Below are positions 54,209-64,000 of a stretch of 64,000 nt of DNA, one piece after another. The translations under genes and the position numbers were made by a program. The notes below the pieces were generated by a model, which was not told the origin of the DNA, did no database searches, and saw only the letters and a program-made list of their open reading frames with translations. This DNA comes from Plantago ovata (taxonomy: Eukaryota > Streptophyta > Magnoliopsida > Lamiales > Plantaginaceae), in contig CM051457.1 in NCBI GenBank assembly GCA_028274465.1, positions 103,539,982-103,603,981 on the forward strand, in the 5' to 3' direction. Each line of letters begins with the position of its first letter. The first letter of the stretch is position 1.

Positions 54209-54226
54209 TGGCGCCGTTGCCGGGGA
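54209..54226 (+). promoter_or_regulatory. Primer binding site of B2, tRNA-Asp
   Basis: TGGCGCCGTTGCCGGGGA, a perfect tRNA-Asp complement, three bases after the LTR end. Confidence 0.93.
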
Positions 54227-54452
54227 CTATACTCCTTTTTTTCTGTTTAATTTGTTTTTATTTACAGCTTTAGATTCCTAATTCTTTTAGTTTTTGTTTT
54301 CCTTTTTAATCTCTCTCTGCTCTCCTAGTCTGTTTCTAATTCACCTTTCCTAGCTTTAGTAGTATTCGATATCTAGAAATTTTCTCGATTCTCAAATTTT
54401 CTAACGAGGCTAATTTTTAGTTTTGAGTTACTCCTGATACAGATTTCCAGGA

Positions 54453-55934
54453 ATGACGACCTTAAAAGCCCGCTTGACACCGACGTTCTCACAAGTCAGG
54501 AGGGGGTCAGCTATATACTTGGTAGAAGAGTTATCGGAGTACGAGGTAACAAGCACCATAGTGAGAAGGATACCAAGGTTCGAAGAAGGAGAGGATATGA
54601 ATCCAATAAGCTTCATCAGATCCTATGAAGAAGAGATAGCAAAAGTTCCAGTAAAAGGGTTCACAGAGGACCAATTATGCCGGAAATTATTTCCTTTTGC
54701 TTTGGGATATGAACCGAGGATATGGATAGCAAGGTTAGCACCAGGATCACTGAAGACCTGGAACCAAGTAGTAGAGGAGTTCTTGGCACGTTTCATGCCT
54801 TACCATGAGACGATGGCATTACGGAATCGGATCGAATACTTCAAGCAAGGAGAATACGAGCGGTTCTGTGACACCTATGAACGTTTTGAGATGTATAAAC
54901 GTGAGTGCCCCCACCACCGTTTCGATGACGGGGAGCTGATTTGGTTCTTTGTTGGAGGACTACGAGATGAAGTTAGGCTTCAAATAGATGGGATATGTGG
55001 AGGATTGGAAGAATGTACAGTTGAAGAGGCAGTGAAGGTCTTTCAAACATACGCCAATGGATCCGCACAGTCCGAGAAAATAATGTCAAACGAAGTCGCC
55101 AACATATACTCAAATCAAGTCGGAACTAACGGGTTATACGAAGACTATTCTGAGGACGAGGACCTCAGTGAGGAGGAGGAACTTGCGTTTTACGCAGGAA
55201 TTAAGGCCATTGAGAGTGTCTTCGAGGTAGCACACGCAGGGCAAGCTGAGAACAATCTTCGCATCGAGAAGGCTTTTGAAGCGATCGAAGTAACTGAGCA
55301 ACTTATTAAAGAACTTAGCCTACTGAAGTGTGGAAGGTGCGGTGAAGAAGTCGAGGACACCGCACAAGAAGTAGTAAGCAAACCACCCGAGGTGAGGAGC
55401 GAATCATCCCCCAACTCCAGGGAACCTCACAGTCCGAGTCTTACTGATGAGACATCTGAAGCTGATCCCGAGCAATCTCCAGTTGATGCTACTAAGGAGA
55501 ATGAGTGCGAAGAAGTGAATCTACTGCTCCGAGGAGGCAAGATGACCAAAATTCCCAACTTCATACGTCCTAAGCGGGTGGAGCCTACTGAGATCGAAAA
55601 AGGAGGGCCAAGCACAGAACAAGAGAATGACGAAAGAACCAAAGAACCTCAAGAAGTTCCAGAAAGGAATGATGAACCTAGACCATCTGTAATACACATA
55701 GATGACGACGAGGTCGAAGTTGGAACTAGTATACCAGGAGAACTTCACAAATCTTCCAATCCATATGTGCCTCCAAAGCCGCATGTACCATACCCGAGTC
55801 GGATCAAACCTGCCAAGAAGGATATTCAGGATTCACCCTTGTTCCAACGCCTGTCAAAAGTGGAAGTCAATGTACCTCTCTTGGAGTTAATCCAGAACAT
55901 TCCAGCTTATACGAAATTCTTTCGTGAAATCTAG
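54453..55934 (+). CDS. B2 Gag
   Basis: A 493-codon frame starting MTTLKARLTP, a start chosen because B1 retains the same ATG and context. The gag core at about residues 45-200 has NPISFIRSYEEEIAKV, FALGYEPRIWIARLAPGS, FLARFMPYHETMALRNR, ECPHHRFDDGELIWFF and IDGICGGL. The following part is acidic and low-complexity, with a possible degenerate zinc-binding site (CGRCGEE) near residue 290. The frame ends at TAG 55932-55934, where B1 has a sense codon, just before the protease. The gag differs clearly from the A-type gag of A1, A2 and D. It would build the particle. Confidence 0.85.
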   Translation: MTTLKARLTPTFSQVRRGSAIYLVEELSEYEVTSTIVRRIPRFEEGEDMNPISFIRSYEEEIAKVPVKGFTEDQLCRKLFPFALGYEPRIWIARLAPGSLKTWNQVVEEFLARFMPYHETMALRNRIEYFKQGEYERFCDTYERFEMYKRECPHHRFDDGELIWFFVGGLRDEVRLQIDGICGGLEECTVEEAVKVFQTYANGSAQSEKIMSNEVANIYSNQVGTNGLYEDYSEDEDLSEEEELAFYAGIKAIESVFEVAHAGQAENNLRIEKAFEAIEVTEQLIKELSLLKCGRCGEEVEDTAQEVVSKPPEVRSESSPNSREPHSPSLTDETSEADPEQSPVDATKENECEEVNLLLRGGKMTKIPNFIRPKRVEPTEIEKGGPSTEQENDERTKEPQEVPERNDEPRPSVIHIDDDEVEVGTSIPGELHKSSNPYVPPKPHVPYPSRIKPAKKDIQDSPLFQRLSKVEVNVPLLELIQNIPAYTKFFREI

Positions 55935-57080
55935 AACAAAAGGATTACTTCAGGAAGGGAAGTGAATGGGGTTGAAACAGTCAACTCGCTTGCCGGATTG
56001 CCCATGAAGAAAAAGGATCCTGGCAGTTTCATAATCGACATCGCCTTAGGGAATGGACGAACTACACAGGCAATGCTTGACTTAGGAGCTAGCATTAACT
56101 TAATGCCGTATTCGGTATACAAGGCCCTGGAACTCGGAGAATTAACACCAACTGATATGGTGGTCCAAATGGCAGACCAAAGTGTGAAAAGACCAGTAGG
56201 GATAATAGAGGACATCCTTGTGAAAGTAGACAAATTGATAATCCCAGCTGATTTTGTGGTGATGAAGTCCGCAGACGAGGGAAAGAGCCATATCCGTGAG
56301 CACATAGTACTACTTGGGAGACCGTTCATGGCAACTACCAACACATGCCTTGAACTTAAGGGCAAGAAGATAACCATGGAGGTAATGGGCGAAAAGATTG
56401 AGTTGGTAGGATGTAGCATCAGAGATAAGGAAGTTGCGGAGGAGTTAAAATTTGTCGATTGCTACGAATCCGTAATTCCCGAATTTCATCATAGCCATAG
56501 CAATCGCGAACCACTTGAGGAAGCACTTACAATGCAAGCTGAGACATGCTACATGACCGAAGAAGCAAGGGAACTAGTCGAAATAATTGATAGCACACCA
56601 GAAATTCCAGCAGGAGAAGAGGTACTTGAACCTTTAGAGCAAGAAGAAGAAGACAGTGGGTTTCCTGAAGAACCCAGCTTAGAATTAAAACCTCTTCCTG
56701 AGCACCTCAAATATGTGTACTTGGGAGAAAATCAGAAGAAGCCCGTGATTGTATCCTCGCACCTCTCAAACAATGAAGAAAGTAAGCTGATCGAGGTACT
56801 AAGGGAAAATTCAGCAGCTATAGGATGGGGGATCAACGATATCAAGGGAATTAGACCTACAAGATGCGTGCACAACATCACTCTAGAACAAGATGCCAAA
56901 CCTGTTAGGCAACCTCAGAGAAGAATAAATCCAGCAATGCAAGAGGTGGTAAAAAAGGAAGTGATCAAGTTGCTAGATGCTGACATGATTTACCCCATTC
57001 CAGATAGTCGATGGGTGAGCCCAGTACATGTAGTTCCTAAGAAATCAGGAGTCACTGTGGAAGAGAATGAGAAGGGATAA
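55935..57080 (+). pseudogene. B2 protease and pol linker
   Basis: In frame with gag after the TAG. LDLGASINLMPYSVY (Asp-Leu-Gly), MVVQMADQSVKRPVG and VLLGRPFMATTNT are as in B1. An acidic linker (EEVLEPLEQEEEDSG) and CVHNITLEQDAKPVRQPQRR follow. A TAA at 57078-57080 interrupts the frame immediately before the reverse transcriptase, at a position that is a sense codon in B1. The domain would process the polyprotein. Confidence 0.83.
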
Positions 57081-58686
57081 TTGGTACCGGTTAGAAAGAC
57101 CACTGGATGGCGGATGTGCATTGACTACAGAAGATTAAATGCCGCCACTAAAAAAGACCACTTCCCTTTACCATTTATAGATGACATGCTAAACCGCCTT
57201 GCGGGGCGGAAGTTCTATTGTTTTCTTGATGGTTTATCAGGTTTCTACCAGATTCCAATAGCACCAGAGGATCAGGAGAAGACGACATTCATTTGCCCAT
57301 TCGGAACATTTGCCTATAGGAGGATGCCATTTGGACTATGCAATGCTCCCGCCACTTTTCAAAGGTGCATGCTTTCTGTTTTCTCTGACATGGTAACAAA
57401 ATTTGTTGAAGTTTTTATGGATGATTTTTCCCTATTTGGTGATTCATTTGATGAGTGCTTGCAAAGATTAGATCTAGTTTTAAAAAGGTGCATTGAATGC
57501 AACTTGACCTTAAGCTGGGAGAAGAGTCATTATATGGTTAAAGAAGGCATTGTTCTAGGACATGTAGTTTCTGAAAGAGGAATTGAGGTAGACAAGGCTA
57601 AGATAGAAATCATTGAAAAACTTCCCCCGCCTACTTGTGTGAAAGAATTGCAATCTTTTCTTGGCCATGTAGGATTTCATAGGAGGTTTATTAAAGATTT
57701 TTCGAAAATTGCTAAACCTTTAAGTAGCTTGCTTGCTAAAGATGTGGTTTTCCATTTCTCTAATGATTGCCTAGTTGCTTTTAATACTCTTAAGGAAAAG
57801 CTTGTTTCTGCCCCCATTGTTGTGCCGCCTGACTGGAATCTCCCTTTCGAAATTATGTGTGATGCTTCGAATTTTGCTATGGGTGCTGTTTTATGCCAAA
57901 AAGTTGATAAGCAGTATCGTGTGATTTATTATGTTAGTAAGACTCTAGACTCCGCACAGGTTAATTATACAACAACTGAAAAAGAATTTTTAGCTGTTGT
58001 CTTTGCTTTACAAAAGTTTAGATCTTATTTAATTGGTCATCCTGTGAATGTCCATACCGATCATGCTGCTTTGAGACATTTGATAGCTAAGCAAGATTCT
58101 AAGCCTAGATTAATCCGTTGGGTCCTTTTGCTGCAAGACTTTGATTTGACTATAGTAGATAGAGCTGGTAGGGAGAATTTAGTAGCAGATCATTTATCTA
58201 GAATACCTAATATCCCTGTTGATCGAATACCCATTAATGAAGATCTCCCCGATGAGCATCTAATGAAGGCTAATGAGGAGCCATGGTATGCAGATATTGT
58301 AAACTATTTGGCTATGAATATTTGCCCCACTAACTTTTCAGCTTCAGACAAGAGAGCTCTTGCCAAGCAATGCAGGACTTACATATGGGATGATCCGCAT
58401 CTATTTAAGGAAGGAGCTGATGGGATTCTAAGGAGATGCGTGTCACAGGAAGAGCAACAAAGTATACTGAAACATTGCCATGAGCTTAACTGTGGGGGGC
58501 ATTACAGTGGATTGAAGACAGCACGCAAGGTATTGCAGGCAGGATTTTTCTGGCCAACAATATACAAAGATGCTCGAAGTTTTGTGAAGAATTGTGACCC
58601 ATGTCAACGAGGAGGTGGTATCGGCAAGAAAGATGAAATGCCCCTTCAAACGAATCTGGTGGTAGAACCTTTCGATGTTTGGGGCA
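57081..58686 (+). pseudogene. B2 reverse transcriptase, RNase H and start of integrase
   Basis: A continuous frame of about 535 codons. RT has [57 protein letters not shown] and the catalytic [12 protein letters not shown]. RNase H has [27 protein letters not shown] and [10 protein letters not shown]. The integrase zinc-binding HHCC part follows ([22 protein letters not shown]). Both the RT and RNase H active sites look intact. The frame is lost at about 58698 by a two-base deletion just after the first integrase Asp (VWGIDFM). Placement in Athila rests on overall RT sequence and the tRNA-Asp primer. Confidence 0.9.
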
Positions 58687-58699
58687 TTGATTTTATGAC

Positions 58700-59583
58700 C
58701 ATTTCCAAACAGTGGAGGCTATGAGTACATTCTTGTTGTAGTGGATTACGTGACTAAATGGGTAGAGGCAATTCCTACAAAAACAAATGACGGCGCAGTG
58801 GTTATAAAGTTCTTGAAGGAAGTCATATTTTCGAGGTTTGGGTGCCCTAGGACAATCATCAGTGATGGAGGGTCACACTTTGTCAATAGAACATTTGCCT
58901 CACTTCTTAAGAGATACAGTGTCCACCATAGCGTCGCTACACCTTATCACCCACAAACATCGGGGCAAGTAGAAGTCAGCAACCGTCAGATCAAGAAGAT
59001 CCTTGAGCGAGTAGTGAAGCCTAGCAGGAAGGATTGGGCAGGAAAATTGAATGATGCACTTTGGGCGTACAGAACTAGCTACAAGACAGTGATCGGAACC
59101 ACTCCGTACAGACTTGTGTATGGGAAAGCATGTCATCTTCCCGTGGAACTAGAGCACAAGGCATATTGGGCAATTAAAGCACTCAACTTAGATATTGGGA
59201 AGGCTGGCGAGGAACGATTGTTGCAATTAAATGAGCTTGATGAATTACGACTAGGTGCTTATGAAAATGCCAAGATTTATAAGGAACGTACTAAGAAGTA
59301 TCATGATCGTGGTATAGTACGTAAAGAATTAATTCCTGGACAAAAAGCTTTGGTGTTTAATTCTCGCCTTCGACTATTTCCTGGAAAGCTCCGTACTCGT
59401 TGGGATGGACCATACGAAATTCTCGAAGTTGCTCCCCATGGAGCTGTTAAACTCTTCGATCCAAAGACGGGAAATACCTTCAAAGTGAATGGCCAACGAG
59501 TGAAGCCGTACTTCGAAATATCTAGTGATCAAAGGGAGGTTGATCACCTAGAGCTTACCCTTACCGCCTCCACTGAAGGTTAG
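58700..59583 (+). pseudogene. B2 integrase, rest of core and C-terminus
   Basis: Shifted frame after the two-base loss. [29 protein letters not shown] and [12 protein letters not shown] supply the second Asp and the Glu of the DDE triad. The C-terminal part has [36 protein letters not shown] and [17 protein letters not shown], ending at a TAG (59581-59583). It is complete apart from the frameshift. Confidence 0.88.
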
Positions 59584-61091
59584 TATGTTGTGTTTTCTCA
59601 CGAGTTTGATTGAGTATTATAGGTAACTTATACAAGCATTGGCTCTCACCTTGGATCCACTTTCGACGTTCGGGACGAGCGACGACGTTCAGGTTTGGGG
59701 AGGAGGTTATCGCTGGTTATCTCTTTACTTATCTTGCTTACGAAAAGCTCGTGAAATTTTTTGCATTTGCACGTTTACTGCTTTCCTAGGATAGTTTTTG
59801 CATGTTTTTATATGGAGTTTATTGCCGAATTTTTTGAACTTTTTTATTGGGTAGATCAACTAGTTATGCCATTAATCGTATGCTTCATCTCTATGAATTT
59901 GTTTGAGGTTTTTCTCGCTTGGCTTGTCACATTTATATATTGCACTTAGTTGAGCTAGGTAGTCTCGACATCACTTAGTGGTGTTTTCTCTACTGCGGTT
60001 CAAGAAGGCCTTTATAATAGGATGATGCATGTTAGGGTTTTATGGTTGTTTTCCCGAGTAATTATGTACTTAAGAGGCAACAAGTCTTCACCATGCTTTG
60101 AGATTGCTAAATGCCTAGGAAGGAGGTAGTGTGAGGTTGTGTGATCCTTTGTTTATAACATATTCTTCCGAATAGGTTTGGGGAGGGGGTTACACCGTCA
60201 TAGACTTGTTTCTGTTTTTCATTCTTCGTATCGTGAGTTTATTTTTCCTTTTTCGTGAATTTTGTACTCTAACCTATTCTTTCGAATAGGTTTGGGGAAG
60301 TCGTGTGAGTCTTTTTGTTTCTCTTTTTGTTACGCTACTGCTGGCTAGAAAAATCGAAAAAAAAAGAAAAGAAAAAATTCCAGAAAAAAAAGAGAAAAAG
60401 AAAAAAAAGAATCTGAAAAAAAAAAAAAAGGAAGAAAAAAAGAAGACCCAAAAAAAGCAAAGAAGGATCCAAAAAATAAAGCCAAAATAGCAGTTTAGCA
60501 AAGTTTGGGTCTTTTCCATTTTTCGTATTGTTCGTAATTGTGTTTTTCTATTTTTTATCTTTTTCGTCTTAAGTGTCATCTGTTATAGACCACCCTCGTC
60601 CTGCCATTCAGGAAGTGGTGAATAGCTTAAGACTTTACTTGAGAGATGGGTAGAATAGGGGAGTGTTATCATTTATAGGGAACCCTCCTTCGTTTGATGA
60701 GAGCCAGTACTGGTTCGACCTCTTTTGAGGGAAAGTCTTAACATGGTGGAACAGCAGTAAGTCCTCAGTTTCATAGGCACGGGGCAACCATTCGTATCTT
60801 AGCATGCATCATTACGTCGTCACTGACTAGGTCCAGGTAGAGAATGTTACGAGAGACTATCTTGTCTTGACATAAGTGCTTATGTGGATGTGTTTAAGTC
60901 AATCGAGGTATTCTTCAACCTATATTCATGCTTTGATTTATATGGTTTTTGTTCATATGTTATTTGGTAGATTCAGTAATTTAGTTCATTTTATTTGGCA
61001 TGAAACTCCATTTTTTTGAGTCTTGCATGTTTTTTGTATTAGAGTCTAGCTTAGTTGCTTGAGGACAAGCAAAGGTTCGGTTTGGGGAGTT
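59584..61091 (+). other. B2 3' noncoding tail
   Basis: Same order as in B1: GGTTTGGGGAGGAGG near 59692, hairpin/polypurine motifs at 60157-60187 (one stem base changed, AACAT for AACCT) and 60271-60300, an A-rich tract at about 60350-60480, and the terminal polypurine tract before 61092. Confidence 0.8.
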
Positions 61092-62351
61092 TGATGAATG
61101 TGTATTTTACACTTTCATTCGAGTCTTTTTCACCTAATTTAGCTATCCTCTATGTTAATTTAGCTATATTTTAGTACATTTTATTAGAATAGTGTCACGT
61201 TTCCCTTTAGATTTTATTTTACAGGTTTTGGTTGAAATTCGGAGAATTACGGGCATTTATATTGAAGTCTACAAGGAATTGGTGTTCCAGAAGCATATTT
61301 GGAGTATCTGAAGGTTTCCGGATAGGATTTGGAGTCTAGGGGCCGAATCTGGAGGTTAGAAGGCCATTAGAAGTCTGAAACCGAGTTCGAAAAGGTGAAG
61401 AAATCCAAATCCGCGTCGAAAAATGCGGAAACTCCGCGAAAAACTGGGAGGCGAACCGCCCCAGAGGATTTTCGGGCCTATAAATAGTTGCGAGTTTTCT
61501 CTCCGAAATTCATATCTTTCCAAGCCTACTTTCTCACCTCTCTCTATAGTTTTAGGTAGGAACTTCCCGGGGCCTGTCCTGGGAGTTCCATAGCTTAGGG
61601 GATACTTTTTCATAGCAGATTGGAACTCGTAGGATCACAATCATCCGGAGAGTGACAACCTTCGGTAACTTTGTATCTTACAACTTTTATCTACTTATTT
61701 TATATATTCTTTCAATATATTTTCTTCTATGATTGCTATTGATTGCATGCACATTATGAGTAGCTAAATTTATCGTTGGTGGTAGTAAGTGAATTCTTAG
61801 CGAGGGAAGATAATCATGCTAATGGCTATATCGCGCATTATACTCCGTGTCATTGCTTTATTTCGTTGATGAGTTGAACACCAAAATTCTCGTATGTTGT
61901 ATTGATCATTATGCACACTAGGACACTTGTCGGCCAAACAGACTTAATTATCTTCGTAGTGTTGAATGATTACGGAACACAATAGGACGTTAGTTGTTGA
62001 CAGGTCAGACCCATATTATCTTCGTAGTGCACAATACTTACAACAGGACCCAAGATTCATTCAAAGATCTCTATGCAAGACCGAGGAATTTATGCATGAT
62101 TATCGACCCATTATGTTAAGAAGGACCATACTATCACCAACCTCCATTATCTGCTTGAAAACCCCCTAACGCTTTTTATTTGCTGTTTTATATTTTTCTT
62201 GTTAAATAGATAAAGCTAGTTATAGTCCTGAGAGAACGACACTCGAGTAATTCTGCTGCTACACTACGGTTTTCGTTGTAGTTGTGGATTGCCTTTGGCT
62301 AAATACAAATATAATTTGACTGAACCAGGACTGACAAACTCGCGTTCATCA
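61092..62351 (+). repeat. 3' LTR of B2
   Basis: TGATGAATG...CGTTCATCA, 1260 bp. The inverted-repeat array is reduced to a single unit (GGCGAACCGCCCC, about 61449-61463). TATAAATAG lies at 61479-61487. Confidence 0.93.
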
Positions 62352-64000
62352 CTAATTAATCAAATAAATTTGTATTTAGCCAAAGGCAATTCACAACTAC
62401 AACGAAAACCGTAGTGTAGCAGTAGAATAACCTCGAGTGTCGATCTCTAAGGACTATAACTAGCTTTATCTAATCTAACTTAAGAATATAAAATCAACAG
62501 ACGACTTAGCAAAGGTTTTTCTTAACAGATAATGGAGATTGGTGATAGTATGGTCATTCAAAGCATAGCAGGTTAATAATCATGCATGAAGTCCCCAGTT
62601 TTGCATAGAGATCTTTGATCAATGAATTGTCCAATTGTGTTCCGTAATTATTCAACACTACGAAGATAGAGGTTTTAGATAGATCAAAGAAATAAAGTAA
62701 TAACTCAAAGTATAATGCGCGATATAGCCATTAGCATAATTATTAACCCTTCGCTAAGAAATCACATATTATCACCAACGAGAAGTTTAGCTACTCATAG
62801 ATATCATGCAATTAACAGAAATCATAGCACGAATGAATGAAAACATGTTGAAAGATATATAAATATAAATAGAAAAACTGTAAGATACAATGTTACCGAA
62901 GGTTGTCAATCTCCGAAGAATCGCGATCTTACAAGCTCCAAAACGCTAAGAAAAAGTATCTCCTAAGCTAATAATCCCCAGAACAGGCTCTGGAGAATTC
63001 CTAACTAAAACTAATGAGAAAGGTGAGAGAAAAGGTCTGAGAAAGTATGAAAAGCGGAGAAAACTGAGCAACTATATATAGTGGTTCGGCAGGTGTGGGA
63101 CGATTCGCCCCACACACCGTGCGATTCTCCTGGTGTGGGGCGATTCGTCCCACGTCCCAGGCGACTCGCCCGGGAGGTTTTTTCGGCCAGATACGCGTTT
63201 TTGGATTTCTTCTCCTTTTCGGACTCGGTTTTTGCCTTCTAGTGACCTTTTAGCCTTCAGACTCGACTCCTAGACTTCAAATCCTATCCAGAATCTTCTG
63301 AATACTCCAATTAGGCCTTCGGAACACCAATTCCTTGTCAACTTCAATATAATTGCCCGGAAAACCTCGTTTTTCACTCAAAACCTGTAAAATACAAACT
63401 AAAGTGAAACGTGATACTATTCTAATAAAATGCACTAAAATATAGCTAAATTAACATAGAGGATAGCTAAATTGGTGAAAAAAGACTCAAATGAAAGTGT
63501 AAAATACACATTCATCAAACTCCCCAAACCGAACCTTTGCTTGTCCACGAGCAACTAAGCTAGACTCTAGTGCAAAAAATAATGCAACACAAAAAATGGA
63601 GTCTCATGCCAAATGAAATGAACTAATATATTGAATCTATCAAAAAACATATGAACAAAAACCATACAAATCATAACATGAATATAGGTTGAAGAATGTC
63701 TCGATTGAGTCATACACATTCACATAAGCACTTATGTCAAGACAAGATTGTCTCTCGTAACATTCTCTACCTGGACCTAGTCAGTGACGACGTAATGAAA
63801 CATGTTAAAATATGAATGGTTGTCCCGTGCCTATGAAACTGAGGACTTACTACTGTTCACCAAGTTAAGACTTTTCCTCAAAGAGGTCGAACCAATACTG
63901 GCTCTCATCAAACGAAGGAGGGTTCCCTAAAAAAGATAACACTCCCCTATTCTACCCATCTCTCAAGCAAAGCCTTAAGCTATTCACCACTTCCTGAATG
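62352..64000 (-). mobile_element. Athila-like element E, minus strand, runs off the window
   Basis: Its 3' LTR (62357-63517) lies at left in reverse orientation and lacks the first 35 or so bases, because B2 inserted there. From 63518 the sequence matches the noncoding tail of D (5528 onward), including the complement of the polypurine tract. No coding part is inside the window. Confidence 0.85.
62357..63517 (-). repeat. 3' LTR of E, interrupted at its outer end
   Basis: D-type LTR with more divergence than the others. The inverted-repeat array (about 63083-63175) has four degenerate units. The inner end reads CATTCATCA before CTCCCCAAACC. Confidence 0.85.

Larger units (their letters stand above)
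53750..62351 (+). mobile_element. Athila-like element B2, left end hidden by gap
   Basis: A partial 5' LTR follows the gap, then a primer site, gag, protease, reverse transcriptase, RNase H, integrase, a noncoding tail and a 3' LTR (61092-62351). It is the most complete autonomous-type copy here. Gag through RNase H share one frame interrupted only by stops at 55932-55934 and 57078-57080, and a two-base loss near 58698 shifts the integrase. It is inserted in the LTR of element E. The right flank is CTAAT and the left flank is not visible. Confidence 0.93.

Noticed and set aside
54209-54226. tRNA-Asp gene fragment
   Set aside because: Only the 18-base primer complement is present beside an LTR. 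No cloverleaf can be formed.

Overview
This is plant nuclear DNA, most likely from a flowering plant and probably a eudicot. Almost all of it is LTR retrotransposon sequence, nested in layers. I recognise only two host genes, both on the minus strand: a pectin methylesterase inhibitor-like gene (16539-17117) and a divergent phytocystatin-like gene (52251-52589). There are no bacterial features. The plant assignment rests on the tRNA-Asp primer sites of Athila-type elements, a Tat-lineage Ty3/gypsy element with two RNase H domains, a Tekay-type chromovirus LTR, a CACTA terminus, a Mutator-like MITE and the two host gene families.

Layout. Positions 1-881 hold a TA microsatellite and one arm of a 300-bp inverted repeat whose partner is at 15640-15955. 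Positions 882-13325 are a broken Athila-like element (A2). It is interrupted by a complete minus-strand element (D, 4251-10742, target duplication CATGT) and by a minus-strand solo LTR (11620-12896, duplication ATCAC). Positions 13326-15639 end in a CACTA terminus that contains a foldback MITE (14554-15355, 10-bp duplication). The inhibitor gene follows, then the 3' end of a Tekay-like element (LTR 17791-19277) and a gutted LINE (19278-19590). From 19750 to about 51.65 kb lies one old Tat-lineage element (C). It has been opened three times: by A1 (24717-34322, duplication ATACT), by a solo LTR (36586-37900, ATAGC) and by B1 (38690-46959, AAAGC). The cystatin gene follows. A 100-N assembly gap (53650-53749) hides the start of B2, which ends at 62351, and a further minus-strand element (E) runs off the right edge.

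How the parts relate. A1, A2 and D carry gag and protease but no reverse transcriptase or integrase. B1 carries the enzymes but has lost most of gag, and B2 has both but is broken by stops and a frameshift. D is a mosaic, with B-like LTRs, primer site and 3' region around A-like gag-protease. A1 carries an additional ORF bracketed by arrays of short GC-rich inverted repeats and preceded by an intron-like stretch. Element C carries a long antisense gene (49418 down to 36447) for which I can place two introns and an antisense TATA box. B1 landed inside one of those introns and the solo LTR split the last exon.

Insertion order follows from the nesting: C and A2 are the hosts, and A1, B1, D and the solo LTRs came later. 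Most coding features here are therefore retrotransposon genes or their remains.
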